Positions 47,499 to 56,539 of a DNA stretch of 64,000 nucleotides are shown here, piece by piece. Numbering within the stretch: the stretch's first letter is position 1; each line of letters opens with the position of its first letter. Origin of the DNA: Gelidibacter maritimus (lineage in GTDB: Bacteria; Bacteroidota; Bacteroidia; Flavobacteriales; Flavobacteriaceae); the NCBI RefSeq assembly GCF_014062315.1, contig NZ_JACGLT010000013.1, forward strand, positions 1-64,000, given 5' to 3'. Below the pieces are notes generated by a model, which did no database searches, had not been told where the DNA came from, and saw nothing but the letters and a program-made list of their open reading frames with translations. The translations under genes and the position numbers were made by a program.

Positions 47499-47714
47499 AT
47501 GTTAAGTCCAACTTTAAAAGACAAAATGATAACGGTATGTGAGGCAAAGATTGCCTCGAAAGGCCCGAATGTCGGTTTGTCTTTTTATGCGTTTTTCGCC
47601 AATAAAAATGAGACGCCTGAGTTGTTGATGGAAGCTGCCACTTGGTGGATCATGAAACATAAGTTGGATCATTTTGAGAAGGCGGTGAAGATCTTAGCGA
47701 TGGTGAAGGATTAG
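47499..47714 (+). CDS. Small conserved protein, possibly DUF6500
   Basis: The 71-residue protein contains VGLSFYAFFANKNETPELLMEAATWWIMKHKLDHFEKA and looks like a small conserved flavobacterial family, which I recall as DUF6500 but cannot verify. Followed by the small VF530 gene. Function unknown. Confidence 0.6.
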   Translation: MLSPTLKDKMITVCEAKIASKGPNVGLSFYAFFANKNETPELLMEAATWWIMKHKLDHFEKAVKILAMVKD

Positions 47715-47944
47715 CGGTTGTTCTCTCGCAAAGTCTTAGTGCCACAGATTAAAATCTCAAAATACAAAACCCAACTTACAGAAGAATTGTCTAAGTTTTT
47801 TTTAATTTAGCGTCTAACAAAATTTGGGAATATCAGCTTAATCAGCGTCATAAGCCTGAACGTACGGGCAGGTCAGCTTTCCATTGATTGAGTTTTTGAA
47901 CAAGAAACCTAAAACTTGCAACTAAAATAAGAAACCTTCAAAAA

Positions 47945-48163
47945 ATGCAACCCAACAACCCTCTACACGGCATAAAACTTGAGCAAATCATTAATGATCT
48001 GGTGGCGCATTATGGCTGGGAGTATATGGGTACGGTGGTTAAAATCAGGTGTTTTAATGAAGATCCATCAGTAAAATCCAGTTTGAAGTTTTTACGACGA
48101 ACCCCTTGGGCCCGCGCTAAAGTGGAACGGATGTACCTGAATATGTTGGCAAATAAACGCTAA
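47945..48163 (+). CDS. VF530 family DNA-binding protein (DUF2132)
   Basis: The 72-residue protein matches the VF530 family: [53 protein letters not shown]. The family has a small helical fold with a proposed DNA-binding role. Single gene. Confidence 0.92.
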   Translation: MQPNNPLHGIKLEQIINDLVAHYGWEYMGTVVKIRCFNEDPSVKSSLKFLRRTPWARAKVERMYLNMLANKR

Positions 48164-48658
48164 AGTTCTACTGGTTTTCCAATCTCATTGATTTCATCTG
48201 TATTTGGTCCTTTATGGATTCGGTTCCCATTTGTTCGGCATCGGTTCGCTATCCTGTACTGTGAAAATCAGAAGAATATATGAGCCTTTTTAAGGGATTA
48301 AAATAAAATTAGATAAAACCAACCACTTTTTCCCGTATCATGCAAGCGTCTAACGTTTATTGCCAATGCTGGAAAAAAGGATACCAATATATATAAATCA
48401 CCAGTAAAATCACAGCGATAGATTCCAGATGCAGTTCAACCAGTGCGCTTGACAGGAATGCCAAAAGAAGATGCTTAGGAGATGAAAAAGCATGAACATC
48501 CGATAGTCTATTCGTCTTGCACGTTTACTAAAGTCGGCATATTTGTTTTTGAAAGCTTCTAAATACCAATTTGTAGGTCGGTAGTCAAGCTGAGGTATTG
48601 GTTAAAATAGAAATATTGCTGAATAATTATCTCAAAACACTTGGTGTTGAACCATTGG
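48164..48658. other. Non-coding stretch, perhaps a gene remnant
   Basis: No intact gene. A plus-strand frame around 48425-48560 reads PDAVQPVRLTGMPKEDA, a stop, then EMKKHEHPIVYSS, which could be a decayed gene but matches nothing I recognise. Confidence 0.4.
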
Positions 48659-49498
48659 TCAATTATCCTTATAAGGATACATCAATTTAAAAGTATCATT
48701 CACACTTTGATGTAAAATGGTGGCATGATTTTCATTCGGTAAAAAGAGAAACTCAGAGTTAAGATCTGGTTTTCCAGAGTTTTTCAACAGTTTGGCCAGA
48801 CTTCTCGCCTCACGTTCCATAATTTCACCTTCAGTACCTACCGATATATATACATTGGCAGGCATCTTGGAATGGGCGCCTAAAAACATTTTGGCGTCTT
48901 TAAGTAAGGATTCATTATCCCACCATAAACTCGGACTTACAATAATATAATCTGTAAAGAGTGTTGGTTTTTTAAATAGAATTTCTGTAGCGAGCAAGCC
49001 TCCAAGCGATTGCCCAATGAGTATTTTTTGGTTTGTGGTAGCATAATTGGCCTTAATATAGGGTTGTACTTCACTTTCTATAAAGTCGATGAATTTACGC
49101 GAACCTCCTGTCGTTGGATAATCCATTTTTAGCTTCCTGTCTGTTGTGGGAAAAGTGAAGTCCCGTTTCCTATCGATATTGGCAATGCCCACCACTATGG
49201 ATTTTGGCATAGTCATCTGTAAGTTAAAAAACTGTACTAAGCCAACTATATGCACAAAATCTTCATTAATACTGCCGTCCAATACATAGATTACTGGGTA
49301 TTTTAAGGTGTCTGAAGTCTTATAACCCTCAGGCAAATAAATGTTGAGCGTTCTGGATTCTGATAGAATTTTGGAATCAATGGAAACTACTTCCCCAATC
49401 GTTAGGGGTAATTTTGAGTTTTCTTCTAACACGGTTTGTGCATCCGAAGAACTAAGGGTGATAATTATCAAAAAAATACTAAAAAGAAGGTGTTTCAT
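48659..49498 (-). CDS. Secreted alpha/beta hydrolase, esterase D / IroE-like
   Basis: The 279-residue protein has a signal peptide (about 1-20), YVLDGSINEDF after the first strand, nucleophile elbow GQSLGG (S164) and a final His in ENHATILHQ. Fits the putative esterase family that includes siderophore esterases and acyl-hydrolases. Substrate unknown; no iron-uptake genes are nearby. Confidence 0.87.
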   Translation of the reverse strand: MKHLLFSIFLIIITLSSSDAQTVLEENSKLPLTIGEVVSIDSKILSESRTLNIYLPEGYKTSDTLKYPVIYVLDGSINEDFVHIVGLVQFFNLQMTMPKSIVVGIANIDRKRDFTFPTTDRKLKMDYPTTGGSRKFIDFIESEVQPYIKANYATTNQKILIGQSLGGLLATEILFKKPTLFTDYIIVSPSLWWDNESLLKDAKMFLGAHSKMPANVYISVGTEGEIMEREARSLAKLLKNSGKPDLNSEFLFLPNENHATILHQSVNDTFKLMYPYKDN

Positions 49499-49899
49499 TA
49501 TAGAGAATAGTTTGGATGCTTTTTGATTTGTAAGAATAGGTTAAATATAGTGTATTGATGAGGTTTTATTAAGGTTTTTAACTTTTAGAAATTTTATTCT
49601 TTAACCACGAATTTCGCGGATTAAATGGATTCCTAAATTGCACTAATGTGAAATTAATTTATCTTATATTGCTTTAAACCTGGTTGTTCTGCGATGGTTT
49701 TGCGTGTTCCTTTCTTGAGTGCAGTCCAAGCAAACGGTCCTAATGCTCTTTGTGAAACTAAACAAAAGCTCCAGATTTTAAATAAAACCCGGAGCTTTAA
49801 AATTTGACCTATTCTGTTTTGATTCCATGCCTGGCCGATTGATTCTAACATCTAAAGGAGACCTATTATGCTGAGCGCAATCAAAGCAAGCGGTTTGCT
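49499..49899. other. Gap with a hairpin, no supported gene
   Basis: A stem AAAGCTCC/GGAGCTTT (about 49773-49796) with a long AT-rich loop could be a bidirectional terminator. A 65-codon minus-strand frame overlaps this hairpin and has no recognisable features. Confidence 0.45.
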
Positions 49900-50562
49900 T
49901 TAATCTTCTTCCTCCTCCTCATAAATGGCAATTGTAGCATCGAATTCTGCATCCTTAAATTCATCCCTACTGATCCAATATTCCGATGTGGTCATGATAT
50001 AAGAATTCTCACCTGTATTTTCTAATTCCCACACAATATCTTCTGCTTCATCAAAGGCTTCCTTTCCTTCTAATTGGTCCGCGTACAAACGCTTAATAAT
50101 GTTATTATTTGCAAGCGTCTTATCTAAAACTTTTAAGACCACTTCTTTTGAGACATCTTGATTTGGAGTGATTTCAAATTCAACAATGGTGGCTTTTGCG
50201 GACGGAAAGGTTCCATTATAAGCTTTGTATAGCAATTGATTGATGTTGAAAAGCTCATGATGCAAGCTGATGTCGCTATATTCTTCAGAAATTTTATCCA
50301 ATACCATGTCGTGCGACATCTGGTCTATTTGACCTTCTGTTAAATGTTCGGATAATTTATACTCTAATAGGATGGCTGCGGCTTCTGGACCCTCAAAATC
50401 AGATATGGCCATAAAGAGTAGTTCTTCAAGTTCTTCAGGCTTTGATTTTTCGCCCCCTGGAAACCCAAATCGGTCTAAAAGTTCAATATAATCAGCATTG
50501 GTCCATGTATCTTTAAATTCTTCAACAGTTTTTACGCTATTGATAACAATATGATAGTTCAT
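49900..50562 (-). CDS. Conserved protein of unknown function
   Basis: The 220-residue acidic soluble protein ends in an EEEEED tail. I do not recognise the family. Helical N-terminal half (TWTNADYIELLDRFGF, LLFMAISDFEGPEAAAILLEYKLSEH) and a mixed C-terminal half. It lies 2 bp after the GNAT-nitrilase gene on the same strand, so the two are probably cotranscribed and functionally related. Confidence 0.75.
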   Translation of the reverse strand: MNYHIVINSVKTVEEFKDTWTNADYIELLDRFGFPGGEKSKPEELEELLFMAISDFEGPEAAAILLEYKLSEHLTEGQIDQMSHDMVLDKISEEYSDISLHHELFNINQLLYKAYNGTFPSAKATIVEFEITPNQDVSKEVVLKVLDKTLANNNIIKRLYADQLEGKEAFDEAEDIVWELENTGENSYIMTTSEYWISRDEFKDAEFDATIAIYEEEEED

Positions 50563-50564
50563 AA

Positions 50565-52085
50565 TTACTTCTTTTTTAGTTCAAATAAATCTGTTCTTCT
50601 GTCCTTTAAGTTTCTGACGCTTCCAAATTGGTTCAGTTCTCTTAAAAGATCAATATCCACATCAGCGATGAGGATCATTTCAGCATTTTGTGTGGCTTCT
50701 GCTTTAACCCCATTGGTCGGGAATGCAAAATCGCAGGGTGTAAATACCGCCGATTGTGCATACTGAATGTCCATATTTTGAACATTCGGTAAATTGCCCA
50801 CACTGCCCGCAATAGCAACATAACATTCGTTTTCAATGGCTCTTGCCTGGGCGCAATGGCGTACTCGTGAAAAGCCATTCTGCGTGTCGGTCAAGAAGGG
50901 TACAAATAGAATATCCATGCCCTCATCGGCTAAAATTCTGCTCAGTTCCGGGAATTCAACGTCATAACAAATCAGGATGCCTATTTTGCCACAGTCAGTA
51001 TCAAAAGTCTGGAGTTTATTTCCACCAACCATACCCCAAACCCGTGCTTCATCTGGTGTGATATGTAGTTTTTCAAAACGTTCCGTGCTGCCATCCCGAC
51101 GGCATAAATAGCCAACGTTATGAAGTTTATTGTCGACCACTTCAGGCATGCTTCCTGTAATGATATTGATATTGTAGGAAATAGCAAGTTTGGAGAAACG
51201 TTGCACCATTTCTAGAGTATGTTTCGCCAGCTCCCTGATGGCCTCAGGTGTTGAAAGATGGTTGTTATCCGCCATTAACGGGGCATTGAAAAATTCTGGA
51301 AACAAGGCAAAATCACTGCGATACCCCGAAACCGAATCGATAAAGAATTCCGCTTGTTGCATCATTTCGTCCATATCCTTATACAATCGCATTTGCCATT
51401 GTACCAATCCAAGACGTACAATCTTCTTAATGGTCGTGGCTTTTTTTGATTTCTTCTCATAATAGATATTGCTCCACTCCAATAACACGGCATAATCTTG
51501 AGAAGAAGCATCCCCTTCAAGATAATTTTTTAAAATACGTGTCGGGTGAAAGTCGTTGGAAATCTGAAAATTCAGCACAGGATCATGAATTTCCTTGCGC
51601 TTAACTTTATCGATGTATTCTTTAGGTGTTAACGTGTCTGAGTATTTGTGATAGTTTGGAATACGTCCTCCAAAAGCCAAACCTCTTAAATTTAAGCGTT
51701 CGCATAATTCCTTTCGATAGTCATAAAGTCGGCGTCCCAAACGTAGGCCTCTGAATTCTGGTTTGATAAATACATCAACACCATAAATAACATCACCCTC
51801 ATCGGTATGAGTGCTAAACGTGTAATTTCCGGTAATATCCTTGTAGGTGTGATTATCATCAAATTGATTGTAATCTACAATAATACTCAGCGCGCACCCC
51901 GCAATTTGGTCGTTGATTTTAATAACCACTTGGCCCTCAGGAAACTCCTCGATTAGTTTTTTAATCTGATGTTCCTGCCAGAATGCATCAGGCATGGTAG
52001 TGTAAGAGGCAATCATGGCTTCCTTTAACTCCTGGTAATCTTCTAACTTTAGATACTTTAATTCAATATTTTCAATGTCTTCCAT
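50565..52085 (-). CDS. Fusion of GNAT acetyltransferase and carbon-nitrogen hydrolase
   Basis: From the ATG at 52085 (506 residues) an N-terminal GNAT domain (about 8-165; VDVFIKPEFRGLRLGRRLYDY is the acetyl-CoA loop) is joined to a nitrilase-type amidohydrolase (about 220-500). The catalytic triad is visible: E264 (FPEFF), K339 (EKLHI) and C373 (LICYDVEFPE). This two-domain architecture is known in several phyla; the substrate has not been assigned. The frame can be extended to a TTG at 52097, which is less likely. Confidence 0.92.
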   Translation of the reverse strand: MEDIENIELKYLKLEDYQELKEAMIASYTTMPDAFWQEHQIKKLIEEFPEGQVVIKINDQIAGCALSIIVDYNQFDDNHTYKDITGNYTFSTHTDEGDVIYGVDVFIKPEFRGLRLGRRLYDYRKELCERLNLRGLAFGGRIPNYHKYSDTLTPKEYIDKVKRKEIHDPVLNFQISNDFHPTRILKNYLEGDASSQDYAVLLEWSNIYYEKKSKKATTIKKIVRLGLVQWQMRLYKDMDEMMQQAEFFIDSVSGYRSDFALFPEFFNAPLMADNNHLSTPEAIRELAKHTLEMVQRFSKLAISYNINIITGSMPEVVDNKLHNVGYLCRRDGSTERFEKLHITPDEARVWGMVGGNKLQTFDTDCGKIGILICYDVEFPELSRILADEGMDILFVPFLTDTQNGFSRVRHCAQARAIENECYVAIAGSVGNLPNVQNMDIQYAQSAVFTPCDFAFPTNGVKAEATQNAEMILIADVDIDLLRELNQFGSVRNLKDRRTDLFELKKK

Positions 52086-52151
52086 GGTGTCTTTCAATGT
52101 GGTTGGTTTTAACTCTTAAAGATCAGATATATGACCGTGTTGTTCAATATT

Positions 52152-52604
52152 CTATTTTAATTTTTTAATGCCTTCATAGACCACAATGGCTACGGCATTG
52201 GCAAGATTCAAACTGCGTACATGCTCACTAAACAGTGGAATTTTGTACAGATGCTCCTTATGTGTATCAAGAATGGTTTTGGACAAGCCTACCGATTCCT
52301 TGCCAAAAATCAGAAACAAATTATCCGTAAAAGGAATGTCCCAGTAATCTTTGTCGCCATGACTTGATAAAAACACCATTTTTGCTCCTTGGTGCGCTGC
52401 AAAAAACGAGCTTGTACTTTCATACGTGCTGATATTTAGGTGTGGCCAATAATCCAATCCTGCACGTTTCAGGCGGGCATCGGTAATTTCAAATCCGAAG
52501 GGTTTGACCAAGTGTAAATGTGCTCCAGAGGCTAAAGCCAATCTGCCGATGTTGCCGGTGTTATTAGGGATTTCGGGCTCAATCAATACGATGTTTAAGG
52601 ACAT
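52152..52604 (-). CDS. trmL: tRNA (cytidine/uridine-34-2'-O)-methyltransferase
   Basis: SPOUT-class enzyme for ribose methylation of the wobble base. From the ATG at 52604 it has 150 residues: LNIVLIEPEIPNNTGNIGRLA, FLIFGKESVGL and the knot segment VRSLNLANAVAIVVYEG. Size and motifs match TrmL. An in-frame TTG 33 bp upstream is not needed. Confidence 0.94.
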   Translation of the reverse strand: MSLNIVLIEPEIPNNTGNIGRLALASGAHLHLVKPFGFEITDARLKRAGLDYWPHLNISTYESTSSFFAAHQGAKMVFLSSHGDKDYWDIPFTDNLFLIFGKESVGLSKTILDTHKEHLYKIPLFSEHVRSLNLANAVAIVVYEGIKKLK

Positions 52605-52684
52605 ACTAAAGTTATAATGTTTTACACTTATCAACAATCAATAGAGGTGATTTTATGGTATTTGCGACAGGTTTCAACCAAAAA

Positions 52685-52717
52685 GAAACCTATTCGTTAA
52701 AGATAAGAATAGGTTTC
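52685..52717 (-). terminator. Terminator after a small minus-strand gene
   Basis: A perfect 11-bp stem GAAACCTATTC/GAATAGGTTTC with an 11-nt loop. On the minus strand it is followed by TTTTTGG. It lies 22 bp after the small frame at 52739-52882, supporting transcription of that frame. Confidence 0.75.
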
Positions 52718-52738
52718 CTTTAAAATTATACCACCAAA

Positions 52739-52882
52739 TCATTTTTTCGATTTTTGGTCCTTTATCGTCTTTTTATCAATATCAAACTGATTGGTATCCA
52801 CTTTAGTATCTCCAGTTGGATTAGTGGGGTTTTTCTGTTCAGTTGATGTTTTAAATTTCTTATTCTCTTCTATTATTCCCAT
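52739..52882 (-). CDS. Small hydrophilic protein, 47 residues
   Basis: ATG 52882 to TGA 52739 encodes a charged peptide beginning MGIIEENKKFKTSTEQKNPT and ending in a lysine-rich tail. No family recognised. A good terminator follows and there is ample non-coding space on both sides, so it may be a real small gene. Confidence 0.45.
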   Translation of the reverse strand: MGIIEENKKFKTSTEQKNPTNPTGDTKVDTNQFDIDKKTIKDQKSKK

Positions 52883-53052
52883 AATTTCTATTTTTTTAAT
52901 TCATGTATAAATTAATGAAAACAGAATAAAATTATATTAAAAGTATCTTAAAACAATAGCTGTATTGTTAATGTCAAGTCCGAATTAAGGCAGAATCTGA
53001 TTTATAAAAGGGTGCAAATTTTAAATACGCTCAGGTTGTTTTTTGGCTACGC

Positions 53053-53457
53053 TCAAGATACCGTTCCAATTTTGTTAATCTCCGCCTCATTGGGACGCTT
53101 TGGATCTGGTCCATAATTGTTGGGACCTACGTCACCTTCAGTCACAAAAAGTACAAGGAGCCAGATGCCTCCAATAAGTGGAATTAGACCAACTAAGTAA
53201 AACCAGCCACTTTTATTAATATCGTGTAATCTGCGCACCGCCACCGCCAAACTTGGAATTATTATGGCTAGGATGTAAATAAAATAAAGCCCAATAAATG
53301 CCGGTACGTCGGTTAGGTTTGCCAGTGCTCCAGAAATAATGACAATACCTATGGCAAAGAGGAAATTAAATAAAACAAACATCCAGTACTCTTCACGTCG
53401 TGCACGTCCATTGAAGTTTGTGTAGTTGTCTCTGACTACTTTTAAATACCATTTCAT
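53053..53457 (-). CDS. DUF805 membrane protein
   Basis: The 134-residue protein fits DUF805: NGRARREEYWMFVLFNFLF, three to four transmembrane helices, AVAVRRLHDINKSGWFYL, and GDVGPNNYGPDP near the end. Function unknown. Just downstream of the trp operon on the same strand, 41 bp after trpA. Confidence 0.92.
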   Translation of the reverse strand: MKWYLKVVRDNYTNFNGRARREEYWMFVLFNFLFAIGIVIISGALANLTDVPAFIGLYFIYILAIIIPSLAVAVRRLHDINKSGWFYLVGLIPLIGGIWLLVLFVTEGDVGPNNYGPDPKRPNEAEINKIGTVS

Positions 53458-53497
53458 AAATTAAATTTTAAAGGTTGGTTAAGGTCAAATATAATTT

Positions 53498-54268
53498 TTA
53501 ATTTAGAATGGACTGTATAAATTGTTCTGTATTATCAACACCATTTTTTGAGAGGTTCTTGATAAATGCACTTCCAATAATTGCGCCTTTGGCGTATTTA
53601 GTAGCTTGAGCGTAGCTTTCATGATCAGAAATACCGAAGCCAATAACCTGAGGATTTTTGAGGTTCATCTTGGCGATTCGCTTGAAATAATCCGTTTGGA
53701 TATCTCCAAAACCAGAGCTGCTTCCAGTAACGCTGGCACTACTGACCATATAAATAAAGCCTTGTGAAATGGAATCGATAAACCGAACACGCTCCTCAGA
53801 GGTTTGTGGAGTTATCAAAAACACGTTGATAATATCATAGGTTTCAAAGATGGATTTATACCGATCATTAAATACGTCTACCGGCAAATCAGGAATAATA
53901 AGTCCGTCAATGCCAATCTCCCGGCATTTCTTGCAAAAGGCTTCCACGCCATATTGCAATATCGGATTGAAATAGCCCATAATGACTAATGGAATGTTGA
54001 CTGTTTTCCTGATGTCTTTGAGTTGGTCAAAAAGCACTTCTGTAGTCATTCCATTTTTTAAAGCTTGTGTCGAACTGGCTTGAATGGTTGGGCCGTCGGC
54101 CAAAGGATCGCTAAATGGCAAACCGATTTCTATCATACCTACGCCACTTTTCTCCAGATCTTGAATGATGGTCGCCGTATCGTTGAGATTAGGATAACCT
54201 GCGGTAAAGTATATGGAAAGTAACTTTTCATTACTTTTTTCTTGCAATTTCTGATTGATTCTGTTCAT
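53498..54268 (-). CDS. trpA: Tryptophan synthase alpha chain
   Basis: Cleaves indole-3-glycerol phosphate to indole, passed to TrpB. The 256 residues contain YFTAGYPNLND, EIGLPFSDPLADGPTIQ (active-site Glu and Asp region) and the phosphate-binding VIGFGISDHES. Last gene of the operon. Unusually it is 272 bp from trpB, with several palindromes between; the nearest hairpin ends 6 nt before this ATG. Confidence 0.98.
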   Translation of the reverse strand: MNRINQKLQEKSNEKLLSIYFTAGYPNLNDTATIIQDLEKSGVGMIEIGLPFSDPLADGPTIQASSTQALKNGMTTEVLFDQLKDIRKTVNIPLVIMGYFNPILQYGVEAFCKKCREIGIDGLIIPDLPVDVFNDRYKSIFETYDIINVFLITPQTSEERVRFIDSISQGFIYMVSSASVTGSSSGFGDIQTDYFKRIAKMNLKNPQVIGFGISDHESYAQATKYAKGAIIGSAFIKNLSKNGVDNTEQFIQSILN

Positions 54269-54274
54269 GCTTAC

Positions 54275-54292
54275 TTCCCGCGAATGCGGGAA
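54275..54292 (-). promoter_or_regulatory. Family A hairpin at the trpA ribosome-binding region
   Basis: TTCCCGC/GCGGGAA, 7 bp with a 4-nt loop, 6 nt before the trpA ATG. In the sense orientation the GCGGGAAG arm faces the start codon. Confidence 0.75.
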
Positions 54293-54311
54293 TCTTTTTT
54301 AGTTAAACTAA

Positions 54312-54494
54312 ATTCCTGTGATCCCGATAACCATCGGGAAGGAATCTCTTCTTATTTAATACCTGTTTAATTCTTATTCTTTCGTAAATAAGGTTTTTTG
54401 ATTTATATAAACCCTTCCGTCTTTGGGCTTTTCAGTAGCCCATAACCAACTTCCCTTAAAAAAAGGGAAGGAATTGATTGCCGATAGCTATCGG
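54312..54494. repeat. Cluster of three palindromes in the trpB-trpA gap
   Basis: Composite ATTCCT/AGGAAT (54312-54317 with 54340-54345) encloses CCCGAT/ATCGGG (family B, 54323-54338). Next is TTCCCTT/AAGGGAA around 54451-54470, then CCGATAGCTATCGG (54481-54494). Together with the trpA hairpin they fill a gap that in most bacteria is absent. Confidence 0.75.
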
Positions 54495-54540
54495 GAGAGA
54501 GCGACTGCCGACAGCCTGACCCTTTAGGGTAACCCAACTG

Positions 54541-55722
54541 CTAAAGATTAAAATGCTTTATATAAGTCTCCAAATCCTTATCCCCACGGCCTGACAAACT
54601 AACTACGACGACATCATCTGGTTGAAACTTTTTATGCTCAAAGACCGCTAATGCATGTGAGCTTTCAATGGCTGGAATGATGCCTTCCCTTTTGCACAAT
54701 TCCAGTCCGGCGGTCATGGCATCATCATCGGTAATCGCAATAAATTCAGCTCGACCACTTTTGTACAAATGGGCATGCATCGGTCCCACACCAGGATAAT
54801 CCAAACCTGCCGAAATACTGTACGGTTCCGTAACCTGTCCGTCAGGCGTTTGCATCAATAGTGTTTTACTGCCGTGAATGATGCCCTCTTTTCCTAAAAC
54901 TGATGTAGCTGCGCTCTCTCCAGAATGCACGCCTTTTCCGGCAGCTTCCACAGCAATGAGTTTGACTTCTGTGTCGTCCAAAAAATGATAAAACGCACCT
55001 GCAGCATTACTGCCCCCGCCAACACAGGCTACTACATAATCGGGTTTTGTGGTGCCTTCTTTTTCTTTGAGTTGCCATTGGATTTCTTCGGAAACAATGG
55101 CCTGAAAACGCGCTACCATATCCGGATACGGATGCGGGCCTACCACACTGCCGATAATATAATGCGTATCTACAGGATTATTGATCCAATCGCGAATGGC
55201 TTCATTAGTGGCATCCTTTAAGGTGCGACTTCCAGAAAGAGCGGGAACAACGGTAGCCCCCAACATTTTCATTCGCGCCACGTTTGGTGCCTGACGCGCA
55301 ATGTCAATTTCGCCCATATAAACAATGCATTCCAGACCCATCAGAGCGCAGACTGTAGCCGTAGCCACACCATGCTGACCAGCACCAGTTTCGGCTATGA
55401 TACGATTCTTTCCAAGACGTTTTGCCATTAAAATCTGACCAATGGTGTTGTTGATTTTATGTGCACCGGTATGGTTGAGGTCTTCGCGTTTTAAATAAAT
55501 CTTGGTGTTGTATTTTTCGCTTAATCGCTTGGCGAAATAGAGCGGGGAAGGGCGCCCCACATAATCTTTAAGCAGCGCGTTGAATTCTTCTTGGAATTCA
55601 GGTTCTGCCATGACTTTGAGGTAATTTTGGCGTAACTCCTCCACATTGGGGTATAGCATTTCTGGAATGTATGCTCCGCCAAATTCGCCGTAATATCCTT
55701 TTTCGTTGATGTTGTATGTCAT
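54541..55722 (-). CDS. trpB: Tryptophan synthase beta chain
   Basis: PLP enzyme that condenses indole and serine. From the ATG at 55722 it has 393 residues, beginning [20 protein letters not shown]. The PLP lysine is K89 in [10 protein letters not shown], and the glycine-rich phosphate loop is [10 protein letters not shown]. An ATG three codons upstream (55731) overlaps the family A hairpin and is less likely; the later start also gives the usual 8-nt distance to the hairpin. Confidence 0.98.
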   Translation of the reverse strand: MTYNINEKGYYGEFGGAYIPEMLYPNVEELRQNYLKVMAEPEFQEEFNALLKDYVGRPSPLYFAKRLSEKYNTKIYLKREDLNHTGAHKINNTIGQILMAKRLGKNRIIAETGAGQHGVATATVCALMGLECIVYMGEIDIARQAPNVARMKMLGATVVPALSGSRTLKDATNEAIRDWINNPVDTHYIIGSVVGPHPYPDMVARFQAIVSEEIQWQLKEKEGTTKPDYVVACVGGGSNAAGAFYHFLDDTEVKLIAVEAAGKGVHSGESAATSVLGKEGIIHGSKTLLMQTPDGQVTEPYSISAGLDYPGVGPMHAHLYKSGRAEFIAITDDDAMTAGLELCKREGIIPAIESSHALAVFEHKKFQPDDVVVVSLSGRGDKDLETYIKHFNL

Positions 55723-55730
55723 ATTCTTCA

Positions 55731-55748
55731 TTCCCGTGAAAGCGGGAA
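55731..55748 (-). promoter_or_regulatory. Family A hairpin at the trpB ribosome-binding region
   Basis: TTCCCG/CGGGAA, 6 bp with a 6-nt loop, ending 8 nt before the trpB ATG at 55722. Confidence 0.7.
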
Positions 55749-55761
55749 CCTCATGTTTAAA

Positions 55762-55801
55762 AGACCTGACAATCCCGATAACTATCGAGGCATACAGGTC
55801 T
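55762..55801 (-). repeat. Nested palindrome in the trpF-trpB gap (family B inside a 7-bp stem)
   Basis: AGACCTG/CAGGTCT (55762-55768 with 55795-55801) encloses CGATA/TATCG (55776-55780 with 55783-55787), within CCCGATAACTATCGAGG. It directly follows the trpF stop on the minus strand and may work as a terminator or mRNA barrier. Confidence 0.7.
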
Positions 55802-55808
55802 GGTTAAA

Positions 55809-56531
55809 TCAATTCATTTCCTTTATAAATACTTCCAGTTTTTCCGAATCTTTCAATCCAGGTTCAATTTCAAATTTACTGTTGACGTCGATGGCGTGGC
55901 AATATTGGGATTCCTGTCTTCCCAAAAACTCAGTTAGCTTATCCACCTCTTCCAAACCAATCCCTCCACTTAAAAAATAAGGTTTTGTGGATGGGTAATC
56001 TTTCAAAACTTCCCAATTAAACGTGTAGCCATTGCCACCTGGTAACTTTCCTTTAGTATCAAACAAAAAGTAATCGCACACCGATTCGTAGGGTTGTAAT
56101 TGGTCAAAATTGAATTGATCTTTTATTGAGAAAACCTTCAATATTCCTGCGAAGGCAGGAATCTCATCATTTTTACCTCGATCTGTATTTGTAAGAAGAC
56201 CACGTAGTTCTTTGCAAAACTCCGGCGATTCCTCCCCATGCAATTGAACCAGATCTAAATCATATTTTTCAACTTTTTTAATCACTTCCTCAATCGTTGC
56301 ATTCACAAAAACCCCTACCTTTTTGAGGTCTGAAGGCAACTTAGGAATGTTGCCATTGAAAAATCGACTGGACTTTTCATAGAATATAAATCCGAGATAG
56401 TCAGGTTGAAGCACAGCAATATCACCAATATTGTCGGGAAATTTCATACCGCAGATTTTAATCTTCGTCCCAGTCCTATCAGTAGGAGAGGGGGTTTGAT
56501 TCTTTTTGTTTATTTCGTTTTTAATACCCAT
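55809..56531 (-). CDS. trpF: Phosphoribosylanthranilate isomerase with inserted segments
   Basis: Third step of tryptophan synthesis. The (beta/alpha)8 enzyme has catalytic C27 (KIKICGMK) and the FLFDTKG strand. At 240 residues it is longer than the usual 200-210. The first 22 residues (containing NQTPSPTDRTG) precede the normal start of the fold. About 17 residues after CKELRG (about 113-130, containing NDEIPAFAGI) interrupt the region before LKVFSI. The second insert contains a translated family A palindrome. All strand and active-site motifs appear otherwise intact. Starts 8 bp after trpC. Confidence 0.93.
   Translation of the reverse strand: MGIKNEINKKNQTPSPTDRTGTKIKICGMKFPDNIGDIAVLQPDYLGFIFYEKSSRFFNGNIPKLPSDLKKVGVFVNATIEEVIKKVEKYDLDLVQLHGEESPEFCKELRGLLTNTDRGKNDEIPAFAGILKVFSIKDQFNFDQLQPYESVCDYFLFDTKGKLPGGNGYTFNWEVLKDYPSTKPYFLSGGIGLEEVDKLTEFLGRQESQYCHAIDVNSKFEIEPGLKDSEKLEVFIKEMN
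56143..56162 (-). repeat. Family A palindrome translated inside trpF
   Basis: ATTCCTGC-GAAG-GCAGGAAT, 8-bp stem, in frame within trpF, where it encodes IPAFAGI. Same sequence type as the intergenic copies. Confidence 0.85.
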
Positions 56532-56539
56532 TTTAATCT

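Noticed and set aside
48425-48560. Pseudogene remnant reading PDAVQPVRLTGMPKEDA and EMKKHEHPIVYSS
   Set aside because: Only about 45 codons with a stop and no recognised family; chance cannot be excluded.
49654-49851. 65-codon minus-strand frame
   Set aside because: No recognisable features, overlaps a terminator-like hairpin, and the composition is not like neighbouring proteins.
9123-55801. Composite palindromes as integron attC-like or dif sites
   Set aside because: The recombinase-site consensus boxes of attC were not found and the only recombinase is the housekeeping XerC; loop nesting has simpler explanations.
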